From: Primulina eburnea
Lineage: Eukaryota; Streptophyta; Magnoliopsida; Lamiales; Gesneriaceae
Length of the DNA: 64,000 nucleotides
Assembly (NCBI RefSeq): GCF_022965805.1
Contig: NW_027331309.1
Span: 186,001-250,000 of the forward strand
Reading direction: 5' to 3'
The notes beneath the pieces were generated by a model, which was given only the letters and a program-made list of their open reading frames with translations, was not told where the DNA came from and made no database searches. Within the stretch, counting starts at the first letter, position 1. Each line of letters starts with the position of its first letter. Of the stretch, positions 23,046-36,188 are shown one piece after another. A program made the translations under genes and the position numbers.

Positions 23046-25605
23046 ATGTCAGCCTTGACGCCGGAGTCTCTCCCCCTCTCTTCTCTCAGCCCCACCTCCG
23101 CCGCTGCCACAGCCTGCTTCCCTGTACCTATTATCCCCGCTTGGACCGAAACTGTCGCCTCCCACGAATCATGTCTTAGTGACCAACCGAATTTCCAGCT
23201 CACATCGGCTCGTTGTTGCTGCCGCTGACTCCACTTTGACTGCCAGAGTTGTTCCCTTTTTTGCTTCCTTGTTCCCTCGTTTCATTGCATTTAATCTTTA
23301 CGACTGTTACTTTGATTCTGTGTCTCATTTTTCTTATTAATTTTGTACGGCCGAGAAGGGGTGTTCACTCTGGGTGATTTCATGACAAAGAGAGAAGATT
23401 TGCATGTTGTAAAGCCCGCCACTACTGTCAATCAAGGTTTTTCTCTTCACCTGTTCATAGTTGTTTGTTTCATCATTATCTTGAAGATTTTATTTTGTAG
23501 TAAAAATTTAAGAATGCTTAAATTGCTTCTTCTTCTTTTTTATTTCTTTTTGTTTTTGTTTCGGTTTCTGAAATTATTTGTTGGAACAGCTTCGGAAATT
23601 CTTGTCCGGTGATTGACGATGAGTGAAAGTTGGTAAGAAAATTTTCAACTTTTACTATTTTGATCATTCTTACCTTTTAGGTAGAAAATTCTTTGATGGC
23701 AATCTCGTTTATGATCTATTACTTTGGTACTGAATTATGGTTAGGCAAATACTGAATTGCTGCTTGATAAATTAAATAATATTAGAATAAGGTTATATTG
23801 ATCGGATTTCTTGGTCGTTATGATATCGGACTATGTTTGGCTCTAGTATTTGCCCTATGTTTTAATGAGGAGAAATGGTTTCATCATTGAACGATTATAT
23901 TGAAAAGGGAAACTGGAAAAATTTGTTTCGAACTCCATATACTTAATTTGTATAATGTGTTGAGCAACTCAAACTAAGAATACGAATCTTGTTAACTTGT
24001 GTGTTTCAAAACCATGTTGATCAGAATAGATGGAGTCATGGACCATTTTCATGGAGGCAGGGAGAGACGATCTAGTTAGAAGTTCTCAATAAGTTTAGTG
24101 ATGCAGTGACAAATATGCCAGTAAAAGAGCTGATTAGCACTTTGCCCTGTGCTGGAAAGCAGCAACACTTCATTGTGTAATATTGGATTCTATTGAGAAA
24201 CACTCCCACTTCTTTATCCCAAATTTGTTTCTTTCTACATGTTTGTGGTATTTTTATGCCATGTATACCTTTGAAACAGTCGTAATATGTGAATTTAGAA
24301 ATGTAATATTATAACGAGGCATGACAGAGCCTGTTTGTTATCTAGGTCGGTCTTGTGTCAGACTGCGATTCATTAGCGCTGGACTCTGTCTCAGGTAAAT
24401 GATATACTTCATTTATAACTTTCATGCCCTACAACTAGATGGCTTCAATTTTTCATCTTCCTTGAATATTTTCCAGCATGCATCTCATCCAACTCATTTT
24501 TTGTGACTTCTTGCACTGCAACTTGAAATAATTTGTTAGGTTCTTTTATGGAAAGAGTGATTGTGTGGAACTTTATAAAATTTTAAGTATTTTTTCTCAT
24601 TAAAATTTTTCTCCTTTTGTTTTATGTGAATATATCTTGATGTGTTCCTTAGACTTTAGAAATACTGCTTGTATACTGATGCATTCAGTTTGTAACAATA
24701 AAGAATTTTCCCACGTTACCATCTGGTACTGAAAGATCGGATACAGACATGTTTCCTGAAGTTGACAGCACTTGGAAGTATGTATAAATTTGCTTCTTGA
24801 ATTTATGTATCTTTTTTGTATATACTGGTGCAGAGTAGTTTGCAAAAAGTTATAAATTAATGCTATCCATGGGAATAAATAGGATAAGAAGAAGTGGAGA
24901 AAACTTTATTTTGATTCCATGTTAGTATGTGTAACGAGTTTTTCAATTTTGAGTATATTTTTAAGGCACCCTATCAAGTTCTCGTCTCTCATTGGCTATT
25001 GATATCCCCTTACGCCGTACGTACTTGATGTACATACTCACACGGGATGTTGTCGAAAAAAAAAATTATTTTTAGAATGTTTCCCATTAAATTCTCGTGT
25101 CTCTGATGCTGAAAATCCGTTATAGACATTCAATGAATTACAAAAGTTGCTTAGCAAAACCAACGGAAAAGTGGTCGGTTATTTAATGACACCAACTCCG
25201 ATGGTGGTTCGTTAAGCCACCAATCTCGAGGATGCTTCAAGGTTGTCGCTTTGTATATAATTCCTTTCATCGTATCATTCAAGTTTTTTTTCCCTTTTTT
25301 TCCGTATTTAAAGGCTAGACGCCAAAGTGTTACTAATGTATCTTGAATTTATAATCAGATTGCTACTCCAGACAAAATACCGCCTCATTTCTGTCGTCAA
25401 TGGCGATGGCAAGCTGGTAATCACCAATACCTCATATTTTTGTTTGCATGTTATATATTTTTACCTTAAAACTATTATTTAGGAAAGGTTTAATTCCTCT
25501 TCACCTGATTGGCTAATTGTCGCTGTTTTGGAGGTTGGCATCATTACTCTAGGTAATGTTGTGAGAGCTGCTCTGCAATTTAAACAAGATGAAGATAAGG
25601 CATGA
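23046..25605 (+). pseudogene. CBSX1/CBSX2-type CBS-domain protein pseudogene
   Basis: Intron-containing, disrupted copy of a chloroplast CBS-domain protein (CBSX1/CBSX2; in Arabidopsis these regulate plastid thioredoxins). Recognisable exons: transit-peptide-like 23046-23250; 23343-23436 (VFTLGDFMTKREDLHVVKPA); 23590-23632; 24346-24394 (VGLVSDCDSLALDSVS); 24726-24778 (DMFPEVDSTWK); 25126-25241 (FNELQKLLSKTNGK, MTPTPMVV); 25359-25416 (TKYRLISVVNGDGKL); 25534-25605 (VGIITLGNVVRAALQ, then TGA). The breaks are several. The transit region needs a frame change to read VTNRISSSHRLVAAADS. About seven codons are missing in the third exon between ASEILV and PVIDDE. There is a TGA at 23624-23626 where Trp is expected and a TAA at 25213-25215. 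The acceptor before 24726 is CTG rather than CAG, and the donor after 24778 looks one base short. Because introns are kept it is a decayed genomic copy, not a retrocopy. It stands between the AP2 and DEAR genes, as CBSX1 does in Arabidopsis. Confidence 0.88.
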
Positions 25606-25917
25606 GCTTCGACATATGCTAAAAACTTGAGGTAATTTTCTCCCCATTTATTAAGTGTTGAGAACTGCACCTATAGAACTTGAGGGAGCAAGATAAGCTC
25701 CAAGATAAACTAACCAACAAAAAATCACTCCAATAATTGTTGTAACTAATTTATGTTGAGTTCGTTTAAATATTGAACCCTTGAGTACGAGTGATTATAA
25801 TAATATACTTTTTTTTAATGTTGGAGCCTTGTGCAACTACATCTGATAGAGACTGTTATTATTTTTTAGTATATTTCCCATAATTTGGCCGGTGGTTGAA
25901 ATTGCAAAATTATTGCT

Positions 25918-25980
<63 letters not shown>

Positions 25981-27376
25981 TGAATTTTGTCCAACAACTC
26001 CCATTAAGTTCAAATATGCTTGCATTTGAACTCAAAATGATTCTTCTTTAATAAATATATTTTTCTTTCCCTTTTTTAATATATCCTTGCTAATTCTTTT
26101 CCCATAAACCTACTGCCGAATAGGTCAGGCACACGACTCATGCTCGAAAGAGATTTCACGAGTTTGAACGAGCATCAGGCGAGGCAAATGTAAGTTATCC
26201 ATTTTCTTTATGGATGGTGAAAGTTGCACATTGTTGGAAGGGGGTGATTTGTATTGGCTTTCTTGGATATATTTTCATCATCAAGCACTGTGTGTGCGCT
26301 TGCCGTTAGTATAGGTTTAGCCTTATCTTTTGGGTTTACTTACTATTGAATCAATATTAATAATATTGGTTGGAGAGTTATATTTTCTTCCAATGTGACT
26401 GATTGATCTATATATCTATAATGCGAATGATTTGAGGTTCAGGCACATTACTTTTCAAATTTTAGTATTTTTTGTCAGAAGCGTTGTCCTCATTTCTAAT
26501 TCCTCAAATTTGTGTTTTCATATTGCGACTTCGGTGGTCTAAATTTTATGGATTTTAAACTCATCTTTAACATGGAGTTATTTGTATGGAATGTTATTAT
26601 CTCAAATACTTCTTCAAATCCAAATTCTGCGATTCAAATGTGATCTTAGATCATTTGAGGGATGGGCTACGATTTGGAATTTATTTAGATTCAATTCATG
26701 TAAGGTGCTTTTGGATTAAGTCATTTTAAATAAATAAATAATTTCAAATATAATATAGTTGCAATTGAATTAAGTCATTTGAAAGTTTTGAATTTATTTT
26801 CATTGTTACCTTGTGGAAATTCAAATGATCTATCGTTTGTTTATTTACACTATAAAAATTTGAAATCTATTATGATCAATATAATTGTGATATAAATAAG
26901 TTGGAAGGTAGATCTAAATTTTTGTTAATTTATATGAAGTGTCTAAACAATTAAAATATATTCAAATTTGTTGATGTTAAATAAATCTGCCAAATAGAAG
27001 TCATAGTTATTGTAAATTTTTTATAAAGTAATAATGTTAGTGTCATAAAATTTATTAATTTAGAGATATCTTAATTAATCGATAAATTAATAATTTATTA
27101 TTTTAAAGAGTTTTGTTAAAATTCATGAGCAAACATAAATTGAATTACATTTTAAAAAATCATTGTGTTACATCAATGTATGCGACATATTCTTTGAACT
27201 AATATAAATAAAAATTCATTGTACATATATATTTATAAAAATAAGTAAATTGTATAATTTGTTTTAATTAATTCAATTTAATCTATCTTAAATTGTATTG
27301 ACTAATCAAATATAATTTCTTATACATGGAACAACAATATAATTAAATTTCATGGAAAACCGACAATAATATAATC
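25606..27376. other. Intergenic, AT-rich
   Basis: No gene seen. It contains the AT microsatellite listed separately and long AT-rich stretches with no recognised element. Confidence 0.4.
25919..25977. repeat. (AT)n microsatellite
   Basis: Alternating AT run of about 58 bases. The poly-Tyr/Ile reading frame across it is an artefact of the repeat. Confidence 0.95.
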
Positions 27377-27392
27377 ATATTTTACTAATTTT

Positions 27393-27638
27393 GCCCGCAT
27401 GGGCTTAGCTCAGTTGGTCAGCAGCAGTAAATCTTGGAGCAATGACCAGGGATCGAGTCTCGCAAGCGGCAGTGTGGGAGTTAAATTCCCTCCAATGAGG
27501 GGGAGCTCCTTGTGCGCGGCGTAGCATAAGGTCTAGCTGCTGCTGGTTGACTGAGTCACCATGATTTACCTCCTCTCACATTCCTGTCGGGCCGGGGATG
27601 AGGGGCACCTAAGGTGAGCGATTTTACCTTTTGGAGCA
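27393..27638 (+). mobile_element. tRNA-derived SINE with target-site duplication
   Basis: A 246-bp element flanked by a perfect 16-bp direct repeat, atattttactaatttt, at 27377-27392 and 27639-27654. Near its 5' end it has a pol III A box TAGCTCAGTTGG (27406-27417), and 32 bases further a B-box-like GGATCGAGTCT (27450-27460; consensus GGTTCGANTCC). Together these form a tRNA-like head, followed by a body of non-tRNA sequence. Perfect long target duplications are a hallmark of LINE-driven insertion. It encodes no protein. A true tRNA gene is excluded because no acceptor stem or anticodon arm folds. Confidence 0.85.
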
Positions 27639-27654
27639 ATATTTTACTAATTTT

Positions 27655-28538
27655 TTTCTAATTATTTTGTAATTTTAGAAAATTATTAATTTATAATATT
27701 GAAGATATCATAATTTACACATGTCTCTTAAGTTATTATCTTAAATTATTAATTTAGCTCATCGGCGTAAGTCGGGAATCGATAGAACATACCGTTGTAA
27801 TATTAAAATTTGACAATATGTATTACTAAAATCTTAAAAAGATAGATATACAGAACAAAAAATTCAATTTTTGTCTATATACATGTGTATAATAAATACA
27901 CGAGAGCGGATATAGTATAAAAATCGAAATACCTTACCAATCATTTAACTTATACAATGATTTATGTCGAGAATTTGATATTCATATATTCTTTTTTTCA
28001 ACTATACGCACACATATTTAAAAGATTTTGATAAGTGTTTACTTATTTTTATTATATATCGATTTTTTTTACATAAAATTTATAGATTTTTTAATTATCA
28101 ATCGATTTTTTAATCAGTTCTAATCAGATGACGATTTATTTATTTTCAACCGTTCACACAAATTTAAAACTAATTATCATTAATTTATGTGCCCAATGAT
28201 ATTTTTCCAGCTGAGATTGGAAAACGACTTGTCAAATGAGACTTCATTTCTTTTAATTTTATGAATTGATAAGTTGTTTTCAATAGATTATATATCAATA
28301 AGATAATTAATACATAAAAACTGAGCCATTTATTATATATATTCATGGACTATTTATATATACTAATAAGTGGTGACAGGTGATGTCGACCTTTATCTTC
28401 GTGTGTGTATTGAATCAGTTCAAATTTTGTATTCCATGTGTGTGTGTGTGTGTGATTTTTCTACGTTAATCTTTTGAAACCACCAACAAGAAATTTCTTA
28501 ATACTTCTTGCTTCATTAGTCATTACACGAATGTTGAA
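27655..28538. other. Intergenic, AT-rich
   Basis: No gene or element recognised. A short (GT)n run lies at 28437-28454. Confidence 0.4.
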
Positions 28539-28711
<173 letters not shown>

Positions 28712-29518
28712 GATTTGAATGAAACGAAAATATGCCGACAGATTGAGATGTAGCTAAACACACTACACCAAATTGATCTATATCTTAAATTCTAAATACA
28801 TACAGAAATATAGACAATCTAAGGAGTTGGAGTGACTTATTTTATAGCACACTATAAAATTTCATTCAACACGAACCGAAATACTATATATTATAAAAAA
28901 CTATTAAGTTAAAGTATATTCCTAAGTTCTCCTCTATACTTAATATATATGGTCTGGTTAATGATCTTGAGATCTTATAAAACAATGTTCATCGTAGGTC
29001 AATTTATTTAGGCATATTATTCCATTGATTCTGCGATAAAATATTTTATGATAATAAAGTTGAGACCAGTTTAAAACAAGACCCTAGTTTCTAAATAAAT
29101 TTGGAAAAATAACTAAACTGGCATCATTTTTTGTCATTTTAAGAAATTAAATTAAATTTAGTTTTTGTCATATTATTTGCTCTTTTATTTTTATTTTTAT
29201 TTTTTTTTTCTGAAATCATATTTTGTTGGAATACTTACTATTATTTCTAATGTGATGTATTGCTATCAAGACCGTAGATCTTGTTGACTGGTTTGATGTC
29301 ATACCAACATTTCACTTGAAAGTAAAAAACAAGCATACAGTAATACCAAGTTTTGAACCGACAACAAAACTAAGATCAAGTTGTAGAATATTTTTTTTTA
29401 ATATAAAATTCCCATATATTCACTCACATGTTACACATATTTGACCATGCTATCTCAATTTACGGCATTCCTCTATTAATTAACAGTTGTTTTTTACTAC
29501 ATTTCTTTTTTTTTTTTG
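28712..29518. other. Intergenic, AT-rich
   Basis: No gene seen. Nothing beyond AT-rich unique sequence and short homopolymer runs. Confidence 0.4.
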
Positions 29519-29700
29519 GCAAAAATTTGTGTGAGACGGTAACGGATCGTATTTGTGAGGCGGATATCTTATTTGGGTCACCCATGAAAAAGTATTACTT
29601 TTTATGCTAAAAGTATTACTTTTTATTGTGAATATGGGTAGAGTTGACCCGTCTCACTAATTATGATCCGCGAGACGGTCTCATATGAGACTCACTCTTT
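29519..29700 (+). mobile_element. TIR element family, copy 5
   Basis: Nearly complete copy: ggcaaaaatttgtgtgagac start, full core with aaaagtattactttttatgc and ttattgtgaatatgggtaga, end with gatccgcgagacggtctcat. Seven bases are missing from the first palindrome. Confidence 0.8.
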
Positions 29701-30272
29701 TTTTTATGGTGCCATAAAAGGATGACCTGTCGTTTAAAATAACTGATGTGATTACCAATAAATATTGTGAAATATCCGATTTAAGAAAAACTAAAATTAA
29801 AAAAAAACTGAAAATTAGTGAACTAAAACCAAACTAATAACGAAAGAGATGCGATCGAGATTAACACAAGATTAATATTGAGGAAACATGAAACAACTCC
29901 AAAAATCCACTTGCACCCAACTGGAGCTTGCATCGGTAGGGCCATGGCTGTTCCTCCGCCCCCCCTCCATCACTCGGATCCCCACTCCCCCAATCATCAT
30001 CGACACCTGCCATCACATGCAATATAATATTTTCACTCGATGCCCTTTTCAAAACATTAATTATTACATTATTAACAATAATTATCACCCACTAATTATA
30101 ACATTGTGGGAATTATATTCAAGGAAACTGTTGTATCCAAATAAAAACTACGAGGTGCATGTTAATTGTACCGTCACACGCCCTCTGAGAAAACTCTACT
30201 ACAAATTAACATCATTAATTAAGAACAACAACAACAAGAAGAATTAAAGAAGATACATGCGATTACATAATC

Positions 30273-30317
<45 letters not shown>

Positions 30318-30334
30318 TGAATTTTTCCAGATCT
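29701..30334. other. 3' flank of DEAR gene
   Basis: Probable 3' UTR and downstream DNA of the minus-strand DREB gene, with an (AT)n run at 30283-30315. A minus-strand reading frame in 29861-30030 (DDDWGSGDPSDGGGAEEQPW) is preceded by an AG and is less AT-rich than its surroundings. I could not assign it; it may be a stray exon or chance. Confidence 0.4.
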
Positions 30335-30802
30335 TCACCAATATTCACCAGATGTGTCTTCGGGCTCTGGCTCTGGCTCTGGCTCTGACTCGGGCTCAGG
30401 CTCCTTGTTCAGATCAATCTCATCGTGGAACAAAGAGGGCTTCAGCGGCTGATGATTCGTTGCATGTTCCCTCTTGCCGACGCTCTGCAGCGCGTCCACC
30501 CTAGCACCGACCTCTGCCGCCACCCTCCTTATGGAGTCGGCGGAGAGGTCCTGCAGCCCGCCGGCTGACAGCTCGTCCGGGAAATTCATCTTCGCCGTCG
30601 GCCCGCGGAGGTAGTACACAGCCGTGTCGTAGGCTCTCGCCGCCGCCACTGGGGAGCAGTAAGACCCTAGCCAAATTCTCGATCGTTTGTTGGGCTCCCT
30701 TATCTCCGCCACCCACTTGCCCCACTTCCGCATCCTTATGCCCTTGTATGGCTTGTCGCTCCTCCTTCGTCCCGCCGCCCTGCTCGCGCTGCCACCCTCC
30801 AT
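30335..30802 (-). CDS. DREB A-5 / DEAR-type ERF transcription factor
   Basis: Nuclear DNA-binding protein of the AP2/ERF superfamily, subgroup II (RAP2.9, RAP2.10, DEAR type), 155 residues in one exon. The single AP2 domain covers about residues 17-77: [51 protein letters not shown]. Val in KWVAEIREP is the DREB-typical contact residue. The C-terminus has IDLNKEP, a DLNxxP-form EAR repression motif, and then an acidic Glu-Pro run before GEYW. The start is the ATG at 30802 ([10 protein letters not shown]); the frame stays open upstream but without an ATG. A (CT)n tract at 31072-31090 and an (AT)n tract at 31094-31112 lie about 270-310 bases upstream and may belong to leader or promoter. Family members dampen cold and defence responses; here the EAR motif suggests a repressor (inference). 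Neighbours match RAP2.10 beside AP2 in Arabidopsis. Confidence 0.93.
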   Translation of the reverse strand: MEGGSASRAAGRRRSDKPYKGIRMRKWGKWVAEIREPNKRSRIWLGSYCSPVAAARAYDTAVYYLRGPTAKMNFPDELSAGGLQDLSADSIRRVAAEVGARVDALQSVGKREHATNHQPLKPSLFHDEIDLNKEPEPESEPEPEPEPEDTSGEYW

Positions 30803-31376
30803 GTCTGCAAGAAAACCCTCTTCTTGATTTCTTGGTAATACAGGGTCCCGGTTAAATAGGAGGAAGGCTTCAAGAAAAGACAGAAATAGCAACGTGAGGC
30901 ATGCGAAGAGCTGTGAAATCTGGCGTTGGCTGCGGCTTGAGGATCAAGGTTCTTGTCATCTGGGCGTACAGACACGTTAGTTTATCCTTAAAAGCCAGTT
31001 TAATGAGCAAAAACTAGCTTACAAAATGCACCGACACCGCCACAAATCTTCTTCTCTCTCCATCGTTTACGCTCTCTCTCTCTCTCTCCCCTCATATATA
31101 TATATATATATATAGACAGTAGACTGCTTGGGGCCTATGTGTGTGTATCGGTGTAAGCATCTTTACAACGTCAGCCCTTCTTCTTTTCTTTTTATATAGT
31201 AGTTAATCAACCATTATATTTTATTGACAGGATTTCAGATATTGGAATTCCATAGGTGAATTAATTTTTTGTATTTATAATAAATTACAAATGAAATATT
31301 CTAAAATTATTTATTAATTAGTAATGTTTGGCTTAAAGATCAGATAAAGAATTTTCGGGAAATTATTTTTTATTGA
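30803..31376. other. DEAR gene upstream region
   Basis: Likely leader and promoter of the DREB gene, with a (CT)n tract (31072-31090) and a TA-rich stretch (31094-31112) that could serve as TATA region on the minus strand. Confidence 0.4.
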
Positions 31377-31573
31377 CAAATACTTGTGTGAGACGGTCTC
31401 ACAGATCGTATTTGTGAGACGGATCTCTTATTTGGGTCATCTTATTTGGGTCATCAATGAAAAAATATTATTTTTTATGCTAAGAGTACTACTTTTTATT
31501 GAGAATATGGGTAGGGTTGACCCGTCTCACAGACTAGGATCCGTGAGACGGTCTCACATGAGACACACTCTTT
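31377..31573 (+). mobile_element. TIR element family, copy 6
   Basis: Complete and little-diverged copy: acttgtgtgagacggtctca at the left and ccgtgagacggtctcacatg at the right. Its inside carries a small duplication of cttatttgggtcat. It lies about 575 bases upstream of the DEAR start. Confidence 0.85.
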
Positions 31574-34011
31574 TTTATTTGTGTTTGTTTTTGGTAATCT
31601 AATATTGGAAGTCAAAACTTAAAATGAGTAGTGGATCTAATGATTAAGATAAATTAATTTCATTTAAAATAAAATTTTTGTACTACTACATAATTCATCA
31701 AATACATAATCCTCAAAACATCAAAAACTATTTACTTTCTATAAATTTTTGGTCAAGAATTTAGATGAAGGGGGGGTTAGGTCGGTGGTCGGCAAATTGA
31801 AAGATACCCTTGTGACTTGACTTGGACTTGCATTTTGTTTATTACACACACACACAGGATATATGTTCAAAGTTTATATATAAATATCTTCCATACGATT
31901 TAGTTATTACAATAAAATTGGAATACCAATTGCCTTGTAAGGGATTTGTAAATTTTAAATATATAAATAATTAATAATATGAAAATAAAAAATTAATTTA
32001 ATCTCAAGTGATAGCTACTTTTTTTTCCTGTTGACATGTTCAAAGTTCAGAAGTAAGTCCTCGAACTGGTCTGCCGGCTCAGTTGGACTAACTGACGAGT
32101 GGTTCAAGTAAAATTGTGTGGAATTAATTATCCATTTTTTCTTACCATATTTTATTTTTATTACAATAATTGAATATTAGATATTATGGGGTGGCTTTAA
32201 TTTGTTGAGGCTCTTAATTTCTCTAAATTTCTGTAGGTACTCTAGAAATATAATATAATTTTGTATATTAATGTACCATGAAATAAAAAATATTGTAAAA
32301 TGATGACATAAAAATATAAAATAGAACGATAATTGTTTTATGAAATAGAGAGGAATTACTGTGTTCTGGACTACAACCATAGATATACCGAAATGTAGAT
32401 TATTATTTTTTTTGCATTTTTTGAATTAATACTATATATTCTACCATATTTATTTGGTTATTATTCCTGCTTACTCTATGACTTCAAAGAAATATTTGAA
32501 ATGCATTTCATTTAATAAGTTCATTAGTATACAATCTTCGTCCATTATAAGCTTGAAAGAGCAACTAAGGAAGATTATTAAAGAGAAATTTAATTTTTTT
32601 GGCATGTTTTTTTATTTTTATTCTGTTGTAGGTCGATTTACAGTCTTAGTACACTAATTCGCATTCTCCCTCAATTTTAGTCATTTTTTACTGGAATAAT
32701 AATGTGACATTAGAAAATGATGGTGTGTTACCGAAAATGATTGGCGTGGCTACGGACATTAATGCTGGAGTGTTCAATCTCGATCATATCAACATTTTCG
32801 GTGAAAAATAACTAAAAAATGAAAAAAAAAAATGCAACTTAACTGAAAACATGATCAAAATTTAAAAAACCTATAAATTACAAAATCAGAAATCTAATTT
32901 TCTCAATTATTAAATTATTCATTATAATGATTTGGGAAATAATAATTTAAACGATAATAATATGGATTGCTCGATGGAAAACATTAATGATTTTTATTTT
33001 ATTTTATTTTTTAGGAAACAAGAGTTTCAAAGGAGCATTCTCTGTAAAACAGGAAGCCGATGTTTAGATTATGGCTTGCAATTCATAATTTTGATTAATC
33101 ATGTATGTGTTAAAAGTCAACATCTAGACTTAATGAAATCAAATAGTAAGATTAAATGTTGAATATTAAATTATTACAAATTTTATCCTTGAACAACCAT
33201 TTGATTTTTTAATTAAATCGTGATTTTCAGCAAAAAAAATTAGTTTTATTTTTTCTTGTTTTTGGGCATCAGATGGGGTAGCAAAGTCAATGTTCGAATA
33301 ATATACTCCATTTATTGTTTCTTGTCTCGAACTTACAATTGTAAACAAATAATCCTACTCAAAATTAATTTTCTCGAAAATAAGAAATAATAATTCTCTG
33401 GGAACATGCACTCCAATGTATGTAGTTAATTATAACCTGACTATGTGTGGATTAATGAATTTAGATTTGTAAAAGAACGTATTTGAAATACGTGTATTTG
33501 AAAAGATTGGTTTTAGGAGTGGATTTGAAATTGAAGCATAAATTGGCTAAAATAAGATATTTCAAATTCTTCATTCTAATTTTGAACCAAATGAATACAA
33601 TGGATTTGAGATATGGATTTGAAATCAAATTCACTCACATCTTTTATTCCAAACACATTTAGTATATTTTAGTTTGGTATTTATATGAAAGGAAAATATT
33701 GAAACTGGTCTTTGGAAGTTTCAGCCGTGATCTATCTTCTAACTAATCAAATTTAATTTAAAGTCTGATATTTTTTTCTTTTTCTTTTTTGGTTTTAGTC
33801 TTTTTTTCCCCTAAAGTTTGAAATCAACTCAATGTTAAAACAAGTCAAACCACATTGTTTGGATCAGTTTTCAGTCAATTATAGTTTGGGTTTATTTTAA
33901 AATCAACCAAATCGAAAAATGGTCTGGTTCGAGTATTGGATAAAAATAAACTGAACCAAACCATTTATATTAATATAAAAAAATTATGTGATAAAATTTG
34001 TTGATTTGGTT

Positions 34012-34188
34012 TGATTTTTCTTGAGTATAGAAATATTTCATTTGATTTTTAGTTTGCATTATGTTATAAGTTAATTTTGTAACAATACAACTATATAGTG
34101 ATTTTTCTTAGGTATAGAAATATTTCATTTTATTTTCAGTTTGTATTCTATTATAAGTGTGCTTTCTAACAATACAATTATATTGAGA
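34012..34188. repeat. Diverged tandem duplication, unit ~87 bp
   Basis: The phrase ttttcttgagtatagaaata at 34015 recurs as ttttcttaggtatagaaata at 34103. Both are followed by tttcattt, a tttagtttg/ttcagtttg phrase, a ttataag block and aacaatacaa. The two copies differ at many positions, so the duplication is old. Confidence 0.7.
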
Positions 34189-34255
34189 ATTTATTCATCG
34201 CAGAGTTTAGCCCAAATAAACAAAATTCTATAACATACATAGTATTTTAATTTAT

Positions 34256-34302
34256 AGTATTCGTGAGACCGTCTCACTGCCAGAGACCTACTCTCTTATA
34301 AA
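34256..34302 (+). mobile_element. TIR element family, end fragment (copy 7)
   Basis: Only the right terminal repeat is present: attcgtgagaccgtctcact followed by agagacctactct. Confidence 0.5.
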
Positions 34303-35389
34303 ATATTCAACTCAATATTAAAAAAATTGAGTAAAAATTCATTAGTAATCCCAACACGCAATTAAAAATAACATTAAATTAAAACATCACACCCAAATTT
34401 TATCAAACAAACTAATCTCTCGAATATTCAAAACAAATCGGAAAAACTTCATATTTGTTAAGAAAAGAAATAGCTTCATTAATTCACTCAATAGTATGTT
34501 AATATTTTTTATACTTGGATCATTTAAAAATTATTGGATTAATTATTTTTTTAAAAAAATTGGCACAAAATTCCTGCAGGACATTAAATCTGCCCTTGCG
34601 ATAATTCATACTCCATCGGAAGTATCACAGTAAAATCCCATTAATCTAACTGAATAGAATTTTTTTAAAAAAAAAATTCTAAATTCCGTTAGATTCAAGT
34701 TATATAATAAGATTGTAAATATGGGAATCTTCAAGAACAGTGGTTGACAGTTTTATGTAGTATTTAACAGTACTCATGTTGCAGAAAAGTACAGGGAATC
34801 AACAAATATTTTCTAAATAAGATCAGATTCAATTCAATGATTTAGTCCCAACTTTTGAACCCAAATTAAAAGGACATCAAAATCATTAATAAAGTCATTT
34901 ACCAAATCCCAGTACAATATTAAAACGTGTTTTTGATGTTAATTGTCTTGATTCAAAGGATTTAATATTATTTTAATTTAATGTACATTGTTTAATTTCC
35001 TCCCCACCTCCTTCCCGCAAAAAAAAAAAAACAAGAAAAACAAAACAAATCAACAAAAAAAGGTTCAATTTTCTTGCACATACCCGAACCCTCGGGTAGA
35101 AGTAAGTTTGAGAATGAGACATGTTGCCGCCCACGTACAACTTCCGATGCAGATAAGTCAATAGTTGGTGAAGAAATCAATGGTCATGCACTAAATTTAA
35201 ATACGGAGATGGAATAAAAAAATCAAAAGGAAATAAGGTCTGCTTATATATAATTATTAAGGTTGTGATTGGATGGATGAATTCGAAGATATTGATTTTA
35301 TTTTACTTGATTTGCTACAAAATTGAAGTGAATTTGATCAAGTCATGTTATTATATAGTAGAGAAAATTTTAAAAAACGTGTCTCACAT

Positions 35390-35596
35390 GAAAAAACTTG
35401 TGTGAGACAGATCAGGGAGCTGAAATTAAATTGAAGGTAAAAACTTGTGTGAGACAGATTTCTTATTTGGGTCACCCATGAAAAAATATTATTTTTTTAT
35501 GCTAAGAGTATTATTTTTTATTGTGAATATGAGTAAGATTGACCTGTCTCACATATTATGATCCGTGAGACGATCTCACATACGACTCACTCTAAA
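35390..35596 (+). mobile_element. TIR element family, copy 8
   Basis: Near-complete copy whose left end is present twice: acttgtgtgagacagat at 35397 and again at 35443, separated by about 30 bases of other DNA. The core and the right end (atccgtgagacgatctcaca) are intact. Confidence 0.75.
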
Positions 35597-36188
35597 TTGA
35601 ATTACCTGATCTTTGAAGTGATGATGTAATTTAAAAGGTGATTTCGTCTTAGGATTAAAAAATTGAATGGGTTCTCGCACTAAAATAAAGTCCAAGGATA
35701 AGATACCTTACTCGTGAAAAAGAAATTTGTTTTGAATTTTAAATTCTTTCCCATCTCTGGAAAATACAAATTTTTTTTGCTTTAGCACATCAAATTACTT
35801 GCTTTTAGCATAATTTTGAAGCTATTTGCTTGCTCTATCTTTGAAGATTGTATGTTTTTTATCAGTTGCTTCAACCTGTATTCAAGTAATATACATTTTT
35901 ATGGTACTGATTAAATATTTGAGGAACATTATTAAGCACGAATTAGATTGTGAAAAGGGTAGGAGCTGAATTAAACAGCACACAAATTTCAATTTATGCC
36001 CAAAAACACAGTATTAAACCAGCACACAACATCAAAAGCACCATCTTTCATATATCAAAACACTGTTCAAACCGACTCGCCGTGCTACACTTTCCTTCGC
36101 AATCAATGTCGAACACAGTAGATTCAAGAACCTTTACGAGAAACAGCTTTGTAGAAGCTCTGACGGTTGAAAAAAAATATGTATTCAT

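Larger units (their letters stand above)
31574..36188. other. Intergenic between DEAR and SCE1
   Basis: No gene supported. It holds TIR-element pieces and a tandem duplication listed separately. Frames such as 32177-32380 and 34973-35180 are low-complexity or unrecognised. The last few hundred bases before 36189 should include the SCE1 3' UTR. Confidence 0.4.

Noticed and set aside
27393..27470. Functional tRNA gene
   Set aside because: A and B boxes are present but no cloverleaf with acceptor and anticodon stems forms, and the unit is enclosed by a 16-bp target duplication, so it is a SINE head.
29861..30088. Minus-strand frame with DDDWGSGDPSDGGG
   Set aside because: Not similar to anything I recognise and no second exon can be joined to it; could be leftover coding DNA but not supportable as a gene.
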